The translations under genes and the position numbers were made by a program. A model generated the notes under the pieces. It searched no databases and was not told the DNA's origin. It was given only the letters and a program-made list of their open reading frames with translations. DNA of 64,000 bases from UBA6814 sp040753075. Its GTDB lineage: Bacteria > Desulfobacterota > Desulfovibrionia > Desulfovibrionales > Desulfovibrionaceae. Below, in pieces: positions 1 through 8,457 of the stretch; within the stretch, counting starts at the first letter, position 1; every line of letters starts with the position of its first letter. The stretch covers positions 1 to 64,000 of the forward strand of contig JBFMHA010000009.1 of NCBI GenBank assembly GCA_040753075.1, in the 5' to 3' direction.

Positions 1-351
1 CAGGGCCAGCACGGGCCAGGCCAGGTCGCGGCCGGCCAGCCGCAGGCCCAGGCTGAACAGGGCCGGATACAGGGCCAGGACCGAGGCCAGGAGCGCCGGG
101 CAGGGCGCGGCCAGTATCCAGGGCAGCGGGCCGTAGTCGTGGATCGGCAGGGCGATCCAGTAGAGGCTGCCGGCATAGCCGGCCAGCCCGGCCAGCCAGC
201 CCCAGCGGAAGGCCAGGCGCGGGGTTTCGGCGTTCAGGCCGATCCAGGCCAGGGCCCCGGGGAAGAGCAGGACCAGGGGCGGCAGGTGCAGCACGGGGTT
301 GGCGAAGCCCAGCCAGGCCCCCAGGCCGGCGAGGAGGACGGCGGCGCGCAC
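1..351 (-). CDS. lnt: Apolipoprotein N-acyltransferase, N-terminal part (runs off the window)
   Basis: Inner-membrane enzyme that adds the third acyl chain to the N-terminal cysteine of lipoproteins. Only the first 117 codons are inside the window. They encode hydrophobic helices with the stretch GWLAGLAGYAGSLYWIA, which resembles the N-terminal membrane domain of Lnt. The catalytic nitrilase domain lies beyond base 1. The chosen start is a GTG lying four bases after the corC stop, so the two genes are translationally close. The corC-lnt pair also occurs in Escherichia coli (ybeX-lnt), which supports the call. The absence of the catalytic Glu-Lys-Cys part is due only to the window edge. Confidence 0.8.
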   Translation of the reverse strand, partial: MRAAVLLAGLGAWLGFANPVLHLPPLVLLFPGALAWIGLNAETPRLAFRWGWLAGLAGYAGSLYWIALPIHDYGPLPWILAAPCPALLASVLALYPALFSLGLRLAGRDLAWPVLAL

Positions 352-355
352 GGCG

Positions 356-1195
356 TCAGGCGTGGGTTCCGTTGGGGGAAGGCAGGGGGGAGACCACCAC
401 CCAGTGGACCTGGCGGGCGTCGGCCTCCTTGACCAGGAAGGTGCTGCCGCCCAGGTCGAAGCGTTCGCCCTGGTCCGGAACCCGGCCGGCCAGTTCGCAG
501 AGATATCCGGACACGGTGTCCACCTGTTCGGAGTGGAGCAGGATGCCCACCTCGTCGGCCAGGTCCTCCAGGGTGGCGCGGCCCGAGACCAGGGCGGTGT
601 CCTTGTCCAGGACCTGGATGTCCGCGGGCTCCTCCTCGTCGTACTCGTCCTCGATCTCGCCCACGATCTCCTCCAGCACGTCCTCCAGGGTCACCAGGCC
701 GGAGGTGCCGCCGTACTCGTCCAGGGCGATGGCCAGATGGATCCGCTTCTCCTTGAATTCCTGAAGCATGTCGTAAACGTTCTTGGTCTCGGGGATGAAC
801 AGGGCGGGCCGCATGATGTCCGCGGCCGTGGCCGCGGCGTTGTCCTCGCTGTGCAGAGCCCGGAGCAGGTCCTTGGCGTGGATGATGCCCACGATGTTGT
901 CGCGGTTCTCGCGGTAGATAGGCACCCGGGAATGGCCCTCCTCCACGAAGAGCCGGGCGATCTCGGTCAGGGATTCCCCCACATCGGCGCATACGATGTC
1001 CGTGCGGGGAACCATGATGTCCATGACCTGCTTGCGGGAGAGGCGCAGAACGTTCAGCAGGATGGCCGCCTGCTCCGGGGCGAGGTCTCCGTCCTCGCGG
1101 GCGTCGCGGATGGTGCGCTCGATGGGGAGGTCGTCGCGGGCGCCGAAAAGTCGTCGCAAGAGCGAGGGGAACAACCCCTCAGATTCTCCTTCCAA
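356..1195 (-). CDS. corC: CorC/HlyC-type CBS-domain protein
   Basis: Soluble CorC-family protein of 279 residues, associated with Mg/Co efflux or membrane integrity in other bacteria. A CBS pair spans about residues 60-190, beginning near VMDIMVPRTDIV, followed by the CorC_HlyC (transporter-associated) domain at about 205-275. The DUF21 membrane domain found in larger relatives is absent, as in E. coli CorC/YbeX. The start is TTG, supported by an AAGGAGA Shine-Dalgarno about six bases upstream; no ATG fits. It precedes lnt directly and follows the PilZ gene, so these genes probably form the end of a minus-strand operon starting near 5675. The transport role is inferred from the family. Confidence 0.85.
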   Translation of the reverse strand: MEGESEGLFPSLLRRLFGARDDLPIERTIRDAREDGDLAPEQAAILLNVLRLSRKQVMDIMVPRTDIVCADVGESLTEIARLFVEEGHSRVPIYRENRDNIVGIIHAKDLLRALHSEDNAAATAADIMRPALFIPETKNVYDMLQEFKEKRIHLAIALDEYGGTSGLVTLEDVLEEIVGEIEDEYDEEEPADIQVLDKDTALVSGRATLEDLADEVGILLHSEQVDTVSGYLCELAGRVPDQGERFDLGGSTFLVKEADARQVHWVVVSPLPSPNGTHA

Positions 1196-1289
1196 GGCCT
1201 GTCTCCTTCTGGTGTGTGGATTCGCCCGTTCAGGGCCCGAGCAGGATACGGAATTTTTTCCCGCCAGTACAGAGGAAGGTGGAGCCGAT

Positions 1290-2393
1290 TTAGGCCAGTC
1301 CCTTTTCCCGGAATATCTCCAGGTGGCGGCGCACGACCCAGTTCTCCAGCTCCGGCAGTCCGTCCTCCGGAGCCTTTCGCCAGGCGATCTCCGCGCTCCC
1401 GGCCTGGCGCTTGCCCACGCCCACGATCCGCACGCCCACTTCCAGCTCCTTGCTGGAGAAGTCCTCGTAGCGGTTCTGCACCCGGGCTATGAGCCAGTGC
1501 TTGAGCACGGCCTTGGTCTGGGGCTCGTGCAGGGTGAGCAGGAGGTTCAGGTACTGGCCGATCTCCAGCTCAAGTCCGGCCTCCTTGCGCGCCTCGTAGG
1601 CCACCTCCACGCGCAGGCCCGAGGCCGAGACGTTGACCAGGCGCAGGGCTCCGCCGGTCTTGCCCGGGACCATGACCAGGGGCGGCCGGCCCCAGACCCT
1701 GACGTTGGTCACGGGCCGGGCCTTGTCGTCGAGCTGCTGCGGCCACAGGGCCAGTCCCAGGACATACTGGGTGGGCGGCTCCAGGCGCATGTGGATGCGC
1801 TTCTGCTGGAGCACCACGTGGTCGGGCATGCCCAGCGTCAACTGGGTGGAGCCGTCCGCCAGTTTCTTGACTCCCACCACCTCGGCGTTGAAGGTGTAGA
1901 AGTTCATCTGGCCCGGGGTCTTGCCCGTCTGGATGCGGAAGAAGCATTCGAAGGTCCGGCCGATCCAGCCGTGGTGGACCTCGATGAAGTCCGAGAGATC
2001 AAGCAGAAGATTCTCGGCGGTCAGGTCGGAGAGCACGCAGGCCGTGGTCTGGCGCGCCTTGTCGCGCCGGGTGAAGCCCAGTTCGATCTTGCTGCGCTGG
2101 GTCACCGCCAGCTCGAACACGTTGCGGATATCTTCCTTGCGGGTGATCCAGTTGGAGGGAACCAGCCTGTATCGCCGCCGGATGACCAGTTGATTGACCA
2201 GGATGCCCGTGCCGGCAAGGACCAGGGCCACGGCCAGGGTCCAGGCCACGATGTGCAGGGACTCCTCTGTGCCGCCCAGGTTGAACTTCTCCTGGATGCT
2301 CTGCAGGAAGGAGCGGTCCACGGCGCAACGCAACTGCTGCGCGGCGCGGGACAGGGCGTCGGGCCAGGGGCCGAAGGCGGGGGGCCAGGGCAT
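1290..2393 (-). CDS. Membrane-anchored PilZ-domain protein (c-di-GMP receptor candidate)
   Basis: A 367-residue protein with one membrane segment at about residues 48-71, a YcgR-like region in the middle and a PilZ domain towards the C terminus. The c-di-GMP binding signature is visible as RIHMR (RxxxR, 199-203) and NVSASG (NxSxxG, 254-259). Their spacing is long, which suggests an insertion in the beta barrel. A GAGGAG Shine-Dalgarno precedes the ATG. The gene sits between mnmG and corC in the same orientation. By family, such proteins act as flagellar brakes or regulate envelope and motility functions in response to c-di-GMP. The specific output here is unknown; the nucleotide-binding prediction is reasonably firm, the flagellar role is inference. 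Confidence 0.75.
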   Translation of the reverse strand: MPWPPAFGPWPDALSRAAQQLRCAVDRSFLQSIQEKFNLGGTEESLHIVAWTLAVALVLAGTGILVNQLVIRRRYRLVPSNWITRKEDIRNVFELAVTQRSKIELGFTRRDKARQTTACVLSDLTAENLLLDLSDFIEVHHGWIGRTFECFFRIQTGKTPGQMNFYTFNAEVVGVKKLADGSTQLTLGMPDHVVLQQKRIHMRLEPPTQYVLGLALWPQQLDDKARPVTNVRVWGRPPLVMVPGKTGGALRLVNVSASGLRVEVAYEARKEAGLELEIGQYLNLLLTLHEPQTKAVLKHWLIARVQNRYEDFSSKELEVGVRIVGVGKRQAGSAEIAWRKAPEDGLPELENWVVRRHLEIFREKGLA

Positions 2394-2480
2394 GGGGCTC
2401 CTCGGGCTGCGGGGTGGTCCGGTCGGGACGAACCGGTTCGAGGAGAAGATATTGCAAAAACAGCACCAGCTTCAAGGGGA

Positions 2481-2500
2481 TTCCGCCCGTCGGGGCGGAA
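2481..2500 (-). other. Perfect 8-bp hairpin downstream of mnmG
   Basis: TTCCGCCC and GGGCGGAA pair perfectly around a four-base GTCG loop, eight bases past the mnmG stop. There is no T tract on either side, so it is not a classical intrinsic terminator. It could protect the mnmG mRNA 3' end or pause transcription before the PilZ gene. Confidence 0.4.
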
Positions 2501-2508
2501 CGCCGATC

Positions 2509-4383
2509 TCAACGGCCCAGCTTGCGCAGGTGCACGTCCAGGCAGGCCACGGCCGCGGGGGTGATTCCCGAGATGCGGCCGGCCTGGCCCAGGGTGAGGG
2601 GCCGGATGCGGCCGAGCTTCTCCACCGCTTCCCGGGTGAGCCCGGCCACGGCCGCATAGTCCAGGTCCGGGGGAAGGGGGACCTGCTCCAGGGCGTCGGC
2701 CCGGGCGGCCAGATCCTCCTGGCGGCGCAGGTACCCGGCATACTTGACCTGTATCTCGGCCTCCTCCCGCACCTCGGGCGGGAAGTCCGCCAGGCCGGGA
2801 TGGAAGGGGACGAGGTCCAGGAGGCCAAGCTCGGGCCGGCGCAGGAGTTCGGCCAGGGGCACGGCCTTGCCCGGGGCCGTCTGGCCCAGGGCGGCCAGGA
2901 CGTCCCGGGTGGAGGCGTCGGGGCGGACATGCACCGCGTGGAGGATGCCCAGGAGTTCGGCCAGGGCCTTCTGCTTGGCCGTGAACAGCGACCACTGGGC
3001 GTCGCCCACCAGGCCCAGGTCCCGGCCCAGGGGGGTGAGGCGGGCGTCGGCATTGCCCTCGCGCAGGAGCAGGCGGTGCTCGGCCCGGGAGGTGAACATG
3101 CGGTAGGGCTCCTCGGTGCCCTTGGTGGTGAGGTCGTCCACCAGGACCGCCATGTACGCCGCGTCCCGGCCGGGAAGGAAGGGCGGCCGGCCGGCCAGGG
3201 AGCAAAAGATGTTGAGCGCGGCCCACAGGCCCTGGGCCGCGGCCTCCTCGTAGCCCGAGGTGCCGTTGATCTGCCCGGCCAGCCACAACCCGGGCGCGGC
3301 CTTGGCCTCCAGGGTGGGGGAGAGCTGGGTGGGAAAGGCGAAGTCGTACTCGATGGCGTAGCCCGGACGCGCGATCTGGGCCCTCTCCAGGCCGGGGATG
3401 GTGGCCAGCATGGCCTTCTGCACGTCCAGGGGCAGGCTGGTGGGAATGCCGTTGGGATAGACCTCGGGATGGTCCAGGCCCTCGGGCTCCACGAAGATCT
3501 GGTGCCGCGGCTTGTCCGGGAACCGGGCCACCTTGTCCTCGATGGAGGGGCAGTAGCGCGCGCCCGTGCCCTTGATGATCCCGGAGTACAGGGGAGAACG
3601 GTCGAAACCGGCGCGGATGGCGGCGTGGGTGCGTTCGTTGGTCCAGGTCAGGTGGCAGGGGACCTGGGGCAGGGGGGAGAAGGGCGCATGGAAGCTGAAG
3701 GGCCGGGGCGGGTCGTCACCAGGCTGGATCTCCATGGCCGCGAAATCGACGCTGGCCGCCAGCAGGCGCGGGGTGGTGCCGGTCTTGAGCCGGCCCAGGC
3801 TGAGGCCGGCCTCCCGCAGGCTGGCGGACAGGCCCCGGCTGGGCGGGTCGCCCAGCCGGCCGCCCGGGAAATTGGTCATGCCGATGTGAATCAGGCCGGA
3901 AAGAAAGGTGCCGGTGGTGAGCAGCACCGCCCTGGAGCGCAGGGCCTCGCCCAGGCCGGTGCGCACCCCGGCTGCGCGGCCCCGCTCCAGCAGGAGCTCC
4001 TCGGCCGTGTCCTGGCGCACCCAGAGGTTGTCCTGGGCGAAGACATCGGCCTGCACCACGCTCAGGTAGGCGGCGCGGTCCATCTGGGCGCGGGAAGCCC
4101 GGACCGCCGGTCCCTTGCGGGTGTTCAGGATGCGGAACTGGATGCCCGCCCGGTCCGCCCACACCCCCATGCGGCCGCCCAGGGCGTCGATCTCCCGCAC
4201 CATGTGGCCCTTGGCCAGGCCGCCGATGGCCGGATTGCAGGAGAGGTGGCCGATGCGGTCCAGGTTGATGGTCAGGAGCAGGGTGGCCAGGCCCAGCCGG
4301 GAGGCGGCCATGGCCGCCTCGCACCCGGCGTGGCCCGCGCCGACCACGATGAGGTCGAAGACGTCGGGAGGCGAGGGCTTCAT
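2509..4383 (-). CDS. mnmG: tRNA uridine-5-carboxymethylaminomethyl modification enzyme MnmG
   Basis: FAD- and NADH-dependent protein that with MnmE installs cmnm5 on U34 of tRNAs reading split codon boxes. The 624-residue length is typical. The N terminus has the FAD-binding [12 protein letters not shown], followed by the family signature [15 protein letters not shown], which contains a conserved catalytic Cys, and REIDALGG. The C-terminal helical region that contacts MnmE is present up to the stop. It begins with ATG. It lies 65 bases downstream of an M20 hydrolase gene and 115 bases upstream of the PilZ gene, all on the same strand. No mnmE is seen in the window. Confidence 0.96.
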   Translation of the reverse strand: MKPSPPDVFDLIVVGAGHAGCEAAMAASRLGLATLLLTINLDRIGHLSCNPAIGGLAKGHMVREIDALGGRMGVWADRAGIQFRILNTRKGPAVRASRAQMDRAAYLSVVQADVFAQDNLWVRQDTAEELLLERGRAAGVRTGLGEALRSRAVLLTTGTFLSGLIHIGMTNFPGGRLGDPPSRGLSASLREAGLSLGRLKTGTTPRLLAASVDFAAMEIQPGDDPPRPFSFHAPFSPLPQVPCHLTWTNERTHAAIRAGFDRSPLYSGIIKGTGARYCPSIEDKVARFPDKPRHQIFVEPEGLDHPEVYPNGIPTSLPLDVQKAMLATIPGLERAQIARPGYAIEYDFAFPTQLSPTLEAKAAPGLWLAGQINGTSGYEEAAAQGLWAALNIFCSLAGRPPFLPGRDAAYMAVLVDDLTTKGTEEPYRMFTSRAEHRLLLREGNADARLTPLGRDLGLVGDAQWSLFTAKQKALAELLGILHAVHVRPDASTRDVLAALGQTAPGKAVPLAELLRRPELGLLDLVPFHPGLADFPPEVREEAEIQVKYAGYLRRQEDLAARADALEQVPLPPDLDYAAVAGLTREAVEKLGRIRPLTLGQAGRISGITPAAVACLDVHLRKLGR

Positions 4384-4448
4384 CGTCCCCGGAAGGAGCG
4401 CTGGCGGTTTTCAGCGGTGTTCATGCCGAACGCGCGGTCCCTGCGGCC

Positions 4449-5675
4449 CTATGCCCCGAACAGCACCCGGGCCATGACCTTGGCGTCGCCGATGGTGAAG
4501 GAGATGCGGCTCTGCTCGTTGGGCTGGTGGGCGTTGCCCACCAGGGTGGCCCAGACCGCGGCGTGCAGCCCCCGGCGGCGCAGGAAGGCGGCCACGGTGC
4601 CGCCGCCGATGCCCTCGGGCCGGGCCTCCACTCCGTATTCGGAGCGGATGGCGTCCCGGAGCAGGCGCACCACGTCGCTGTCCACGGGCGTGGCCGGCGC
4701 GGCCTGCTCGCGCTGCACCGGCTCGTAGGAAATCCGCACCCCGTGCGCGGCCTCCACTTCGGCGCCCAGAGCCCGGATGGCCTCCTCGACCCGCTCCAGG
4801 GGGATGCGGGGCAGCACCCGACAGTCCACGTAGAACACGTCCTTGCCGGGGATGGTGTTCACGTTGGGCACGTTGGCCTCTTTCTTGGTGGGCTCGAAGG
4901 TGGAGACGGGCGGGGTGAAGAGTTCGTCCCGGTCGGGGAAGCTCTGGTACAGCCCGCGCAGGCGCAGGATGAAGTCCGCGGCCGCCACCAGGGAGTTGAC
5001 CCCGGCGCCGGGGGTGGAGGCGTGGCACTGCCGGCCCTCCACCGTGACCTTGAGCCAGAGCATGCTCTTTTCCGCCACCTCCACGGCCGCGGAGTCGGCC
5101 TGGCCGTGGTCCGGCACCAGGATGAGGTCCCGGGGCGAGAAGAGTTCGGGATGGTTGGCCAGCACCCAGTCCAGGCCGTGCTTGCTGCCGGTCTCCTCGT
5201 CCGAGACCAGGAGCAGGCCCAGGCCCACCGGCGGCGCGGCCTCGGCCTCCAGCACCGCCCGGGCCAGGACGAGGCCGGACACCAGCCCCTGATGGTTGTC
5301 CTCCACCCCGCGGCCCACCAGCAGGTCGCCGTCCACGTGCAGGGTGAAGGGATCGGTCTTCCACAGGCCGGGATCGCCGGCCGGGACGATGTCCATGTGG
5401 GCGATGACCCAGAGGGTGCGCGAGGGATCCCGGCCCGGGATGCGGGCCGCCAGGTTGGGGCGGGAGCCGGAAGGAACCCGGGAGTCCGGGGCGTTCAGTT
5501 CGCGGACCTCGGGCAGGCCCAGACTGCGCAGGCGGGCCAGGAGCCAGGCGGCCTTGGCCGTCTCTCCCTCGCCGTCGTTGGCCGGCCCCAGGGCGGGGAT
5601 GGCCACCAGGTCGCGCTGCAGGGCCACGACCTCGGGGGCCGCGGCGTCCAGACGGGACAGGACCGCGTCAAGCAT
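4449..5675 (-). CDS. M20-family metallohydrolase (DapE/ArgE-like peptidase or deacylase)
   Basis: A 408-residue di-zinc hydrolase of the M20 family. The metal ligands and catalytic residues are visible as IAHMDIVPAGD (His93, Asp95), GRGVEDN (Asp126) and SDEETGS (Glu160-Glu161). The dimerisation domain follows at about residues 210-320, with the conserved His in CHASTPGAGVNS. Substrates in this family range from succinyl-diaminopimelate to acylated amino acids and peptides, and the sequence does not decide between them. Although lysA and lysC are also in this window, they are far away, so a DapE call would be a guess. A GGAG Shine-Dalgarno precedes the ATG, which follows the terminator of the upstream PxxKW gene. 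Confidence 0.85.
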   Translation of the reverse strand: MLDAVLSRLDAAAPEVVALQRDLVAIPALGPANDGEGETAKAAWLLARLRSLGLPEVRELNAPDSRVPSGSRPNLAARIPGRDPSRTLWVIAHMDIVPAGDPGLWKTDPFTLHVDGDLLVGRGVEDNHQGLVSGLVLARAVLEAEAAPPVGLGLLLVSDEETGSKHGLDWVLANHPELFSPRDLILVPDHGQADSAAVEVAEKSMLWLKVTVEGRQCHASTPGAGVNSLVAAADFILRLRGLYQSFPDRDELFTPPVSTFEPTKKEANVPNVNTIPGKDVFYVDCRVLPRIPLERVEEAIRALGAEVEAAHGVRISYEPVQREQAAPATPVDSDVVRLLRDAIRSEYGVEARPEGIGGGTVAAFLRRRGLHAAVWATLVGNAHQPNEQSRISFTIGDAKVMARVLFGA

Positions 5676-5714
5676 GGCCGTCTCCGGGTGGGTCTGCGGC
5701 AGGGCCGCAGGGAT

Positions 5715-5745
5715 AAAAAAACGGGCGGGGAAAGCCCCCGCCCGT
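5715..5745 (-). terminator. Intrinsic terminator of the PxxKW gene
   Basis: A 10-bp GC stem (ACGGGCGGGG with CCCCGCCCGT) is followed on the minus strand by a T run (bases 5715-5720 and flanks). It lies about 18 bases past the stop of the cysteine-rich PxxKW gene and separates it from the M20 gene. Confidence 0.85.
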
Positions 5746-5762
5746 TGCTTGCGGGGACTGGC

Positions 5763-6050
5763 CTAGCGGCCGCGGGCAGCGCGCTTGGAGGCCTTCAGGG
5801 GGTTCACCTTGACCTTGCCCTGGGCCACGGTGGCCTTCATGTGGGTGGCGAAGTTGCACACCCCGAGGCTCCACTTGGTGGCGGGCTTGGCGTAGCTGGT
5901 GCAGTACTTGCTGCCGGAGTCGTGGGCCACCACGCGCTCACAGCCTTCGCACTTGTCGATCACCGGCTCCAGAAGGAAGCCGTTCACCATCAACCCGGAA
6001 TCGGTCTGCACGGCGGCGTCCAGCATGGACGCGGCGGAACCATTGGCCAT
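5763..6050 (-). CDS. PxxKW family cysteine-rich protein
   Basis: A 95-residue protein with four cysteines (C34, C37, C50, C65; pattern C-x2-C-x12-C-x14-C) and the naming motif PATKW at 56-60, followed by a basic C terminus rich in Lys and Arg. I recognise it as the PxxKW family seen in Desulfovibrio-type bacteria; its function is unknown. The four Cys residues suggest a zinc or iron-sulfur site, and the basic tail could bind nucleic acid; both are inference. It is a single-gene transcription unit with a near-consensus promoter (6114-6141) and a strong terminator (5715-5745), which suggests it is well expressed. A CAAGGAGAG Shine-Dalgarno precedes the ATG. Confidence 0.8.
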   Translation of the reverse strand: MANGSAASMLDAAVQTDSGLMVNGFLLEPVIDKCEGCERVVAHDSGSKYCTSYAKPATKWSLGVCNFATHMKATVAQGKVKVNPLKASKRAARGR

Positions 6051-6113
6051 TGTCGTCTCTCCTTGCGGCTGCTCGGGCGGCGGACCGCCCGGTATGGTCT
6101 GAAAGCAGGGGAG

Positions 6114-6141
6114 TATTTAGTCCCCGCCAGACGAATGTCAA
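6114..6141 (-). promoter_or_regulatory. Sigma-70-type promoter of the PxxKW gene
   Basis: On the minus strand TTGACA (6136-6141) and TAAATA (6114-6119) are separated by 16 bases, with an A tract just upstream that could act as an UP element. The -35 box overlaps the stop codon of the upstream amidohydrolase gene. The start codon is about 60 bases downstream. Confidence 0.7.
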
Positions 6142-7472
6142 GTTTTTTTTCGACCCCGGTCCAGGCCGCGCACCCAGCGCGCCGCCCCGGCCACTTCGGC
6201 CAGCAGGGCGGGATAGTCGAAACCGGTGAACGCGCCGTCGCGGTACAGCACCTTGCCCGCCACCATGGTCAGGCGCACCTCGTGGCCGGTGGCCGCGTAT
6301 ACCGCGTGGGAAACCGGATTGTACAGGGGCTGGAGGTTGGGCGCGGCCAGGTCCAGGGCGGCCAGGTCCGCGGCGCTGCCCGGGGCGAGCCGGCCCAGCT
6401 CCGGCCAGTCCAGGTTGGCCGCGCCGTTCCGGGTGGCCATGTCCAGCACCGCCTGGGCGGGGAGCACGGAGGCGTCCCGGGATGCGCCCTTGTGGGCCAG
6501 GGCGCAGGCGCGCATCTCGGCGAAAAGGTTCAGGGCGTTGTTGCTGGCCGCCCCGTCGGTGCCCAGGGAGACCCGCACCCCGGCCCCGAGCAGCGCCGGC
6601 GCCGGGGCGAAGCCCGAGGCCAGCTTCAGGTTGCTGGAGGGCTGGTGGGTGACGCCGCAGCCGGATTCGGCCAGAAGCCGGATGTCCTCCTGGTCCAGGT
6701 CCACGCAGTGGGCGGCCAGGGTGCGCGGCCGGAGGAGGCTGCGGGACGCGGCGCAGGAGACGGGACGCCGCCCGCAGCCGGCCATCACCTGGGCCGTCTC
6801 CTGGACGTTCTCCGCCAGGTGCGCGGTCCAGGTCGCTCCGCGGCGCTCGGCCAGGTCCATGCTCCTGGCCTGGGTTTCCGGCGAGGTGGTGTACAGGGCG
6901 TGCAGGGCCACGCAGCCCCGGATGCGGGAATGGCCGTCCAGGGAGTCGAACAGGGATTCGGCCCGCTCCAACGCCTCGTCCACGGTGCGGTAGGACGCGG
7001 TGGGAAACTCGAAGATGCCCTCGCCCAGCACCGCCCGCATGCCCGAGCGCTCCACGGCGCGCAGGTTACGGTCCTGGCGCAGGTACATGTCGCAGAAACA
7101 CGTGGTTCCGGTGCGCAGCATCTCGGCGCAGGCCAGGGCCATGCCCAGCTCCATGTGCTCCGGGGTGAGCCGGCCCTCGATGGGCCAGATGTCCTCTTCC
7201 AGCCAGGGCATGAGCGGCTTGTCGTCGGCCAGGCCGCGCAGCAGGGTCATGGGCGCGTGGGTGTGGGTGTTGACCAGGCCGGGCAGCACCAGGCATCCGG
7301 AGAGGTCCAGGACCTCGGCCGGGGCATGGGCCGCGGCCACCTCGGCATGGGGGCCGCAGGCCAGCACCACCCCGCCGGCCAGAGCCAGGCCGGCGTCCTC
7401 GAGGACCGTGCGCTCCTCGTCCTGGGTCAGGAGCAGGCCGCAGCGCACCAGGGTATCGCAGGCAAGGGGCAT
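6138..7472 (-). CDS. MTA/SAH deaminase-family amidohydrolase (possible aminofutalosine deaminase)
   Basis: A 444-residue metal-dependent deaminase. Visible metal and active-site motifs are VNTHTHAP (His70, His72), the HLAEN stretch, AHCVDL and SLGTDGAASNN with the catalytic Asp. The family includes 5'-methylthioadenosine/S-adenosylhomocysteine deaminases and the 6-aminodeoxyfutalosine deaminase of menaquinone synthesis. Because mqnA is present at 37.4 kb, the latter reaction is possible, but sequence reading alone does not distinguish the substrates. The ATG at 7472 was chosen because longer frames upstream cross into the divergent hydrolase gene. The gene ends inside the promoter of the next gene. 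Confidence 0.82.
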   Translation of the reverse strand: MPLACDTLVRCGLLLTQDEERTVLEDAGLALAGGVVLACGPHAEVAAAHAPAEVLDLSGCLVLPGLVNTHTHAPMTLLRGLADDKPLMPWLEEDIWPIEGRLTPEHMELGMALACAEMLRTGTTCFCDMYLRQDRNLRAVERSGMRAVLGEGIFEFPTASYRTVDEALERAESLFDSLDGHSRIRGCVALHALYTTSPETQARSMDLAERRGATWTAHLAENVQETAQVMAGCGRRPVSCAASRSLLRPRTLAAHCVDLDQEDIRLLAESGCGVTHQPSSNLKLASGFAPAPALLGAGVRVSLGTDGAASNNALNLFAEMRACALAHKGASRDASVLPAQAVLDMATRNGAANLDWPELGRLAPGSAADLAALDLAAPNLQPLYNPVSHAVYAATGHEVRLTMVAGKVLYRDGAFTGFDYPALLAEVAGAARWVRGLDRGRKKT

Positions 7473-7497
7473 GGAGCCTCCGTTTGCATCGGGTTTC

Positions 7498-7521
7498 GCC
7501 CTCCTGTAGAGGAAGGAGGGC
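7498..7521. promoter_or_regulatory. Inverted repeat between divergent genes (possible operator)
   Basis: GCCCTCCT (7498-7505) and AGGAGGGC (7514-7521) form a perfect 8-bp dyad with an eight-base spacer in the 85-bp region between the divergent deaminase and alpha/beta hydrolase genes. The 16-base centre-to-centre spacing would suit a dimeric regulator. It may equally be a chance product of Shine-Dalgarno-like purine runs. Confidence 0.3.
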
Positions 7522-7557
7522 CTGCGGGCAAGGACAACCCCACAACGAGGCGGAGAC

Positions 7558-8364
7558 ATGGCGGTCGCAGTCCTTCTGCTGCACGGGTTCGGAGGCGAAC
7601 CCTTCGAGATGCTCGGCCTGGCCGCGGCGCTGGAGGCGGCCGGGTGCGCCACCTCGGTCCCTCTTCTCCCCGGGCACGGGACCTCGGTGCAGGACTGGGC
7701 GGCCACCGGATTCTCCGACTGGCTGGCCGCGGCCGAGGCGGAATACCTGCGCCTGGCCCGGGAGCACGGCCAGGTGTTCTGCTGCGGCCTGTCCATGGGC
7801 GGCAGCCTGTGCCTGGCCCTGGGCCAGCGCCACCGGCCCGCGGGCATCGCCACCCTGGCCGCGCCCGTGTTCCTCTACCGCTTCTTTCCCTATGCCGCCG
7901 CGGACTGGCGGCTGCCGTTCCTGCCCCTGCTGCGCCGGGTGCGGCCGTTCTGGCCCATGTCCCCGCGCTCCGAGACGTCGCTGCGGCGCATGCCCTGGCG
8001 GGGCTACGAGGGGAGCATGTCTCTGGCCGCTCTCGCCAGCTTCGTCCAGGGCCTCAAGGCCGTGCGTCAGGGCCTGGGCCTGGTGCGCTCTCCGCTCCTG
8101 GTGGTTCATGCCGAGCGCGACGGGACCACGCCTCCGGCCAACGCCCGGGAGATCATGCGCAAGGCCGGCTCGGCGCGGAAGGATCTGGTGCTCCTGCCCG
8201 TGGCCGAGGACGGCACCAGCCATCACGTGCTCACCACCCACTGCGACCACAGGGCGAAGGTGGAGCAACTGGTGCTGGGTTTCGTGAGGGGACTGGCGAA
8301 AGGTGAGGAAAACAGCCCGGAGTCGGCCTGCGGCGGGGCGTGCGGCCTGGAGGTCGAAGCTTAG
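7558..8364 (+). CDS. Alpha/beta hydrolase (carboxylesterase/monoacylglycerol lipase type)
   Basis: A 268-residue serine hydrolase. The nucleophile elbow is GLSMGG with Ser79. The oxyanion region is LLLHGFGG at 7-13, and the likely acid and base are the Asp in HAERDGTTPP and the His in GTSHHVL near the C terminus. This order and size match the Est30-like carboxylesterases and monoacylglycerol lipases. No signal peptide is seen, so it should be cytoplasmic. It is divergent from the deaminase gene and convergent with the response-regulator gene, so it is probably transcribed alone. Substrate unknown; short-chain esters are usual for relatives. Confidence 0.85.
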   Translation: MAVAVLLLHGFGGEPFEMLGLAAALEAAGCATSVPLLPGHGTSVQDWAATGFSDWLAAAEAEYLRLAREHGQVFCCGLSMGGSLCLALGQRHRPAGIATLAAPVFLYRFFPYAAADWRLPFLPLLRRVRPFWPMSPRSETSLRRMPWRGYEGSMSLAALASFVQGLKAVRQGLGLVRSPLLVVHAERDGTTPPANAREIMRKAGSARKDLVLLPVAEDGTSHHVLTTHCDHRAKVEQLVLGFVRGLAKGEENSPESACGGACGLEVEA

Positions 8365-8421
8365 GGGAATGGGACGAAGAACACGCCAGGAAGGCGCGCC
8401 GGGAATGCGGCATGCGCCGCG

Positions 8422-8457
8422 TTCCGTCCCGGCCCTCTATTCCGTCCCGGCCCTCTA
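8422..8457. repeat. 18-bp perfect tandem duplication at the 3' end of the TPR response regulator gene
   Basis: TTCCGTCCCGGCCCTCTA occurs twice head to tail (8422-8439 and 8440-8457). The second copy contains the stop codon of the minus-strand gene at 8455. The first copy is therefore a duplicated, untranslated 3' end. Confidence 0.85.

Noticed and set aside
4449..5675. Naming the M20 enzyme dapE because lysA and lysC are in the window
   Set aside because: The genes are far apart and M20 substrates cannot be told from these motifs; family-level naming is safer.
4527..8306. A 1259-codon open frame on the plus strand opposite M20, PxxKW and the deaminase
   Set aside because: It is antisense to three genes with clear motifs, and its product is a low-complexity Gly/Ala/Arg/His/Gln chain, as produced by high-GC codons read on the wrong strand.
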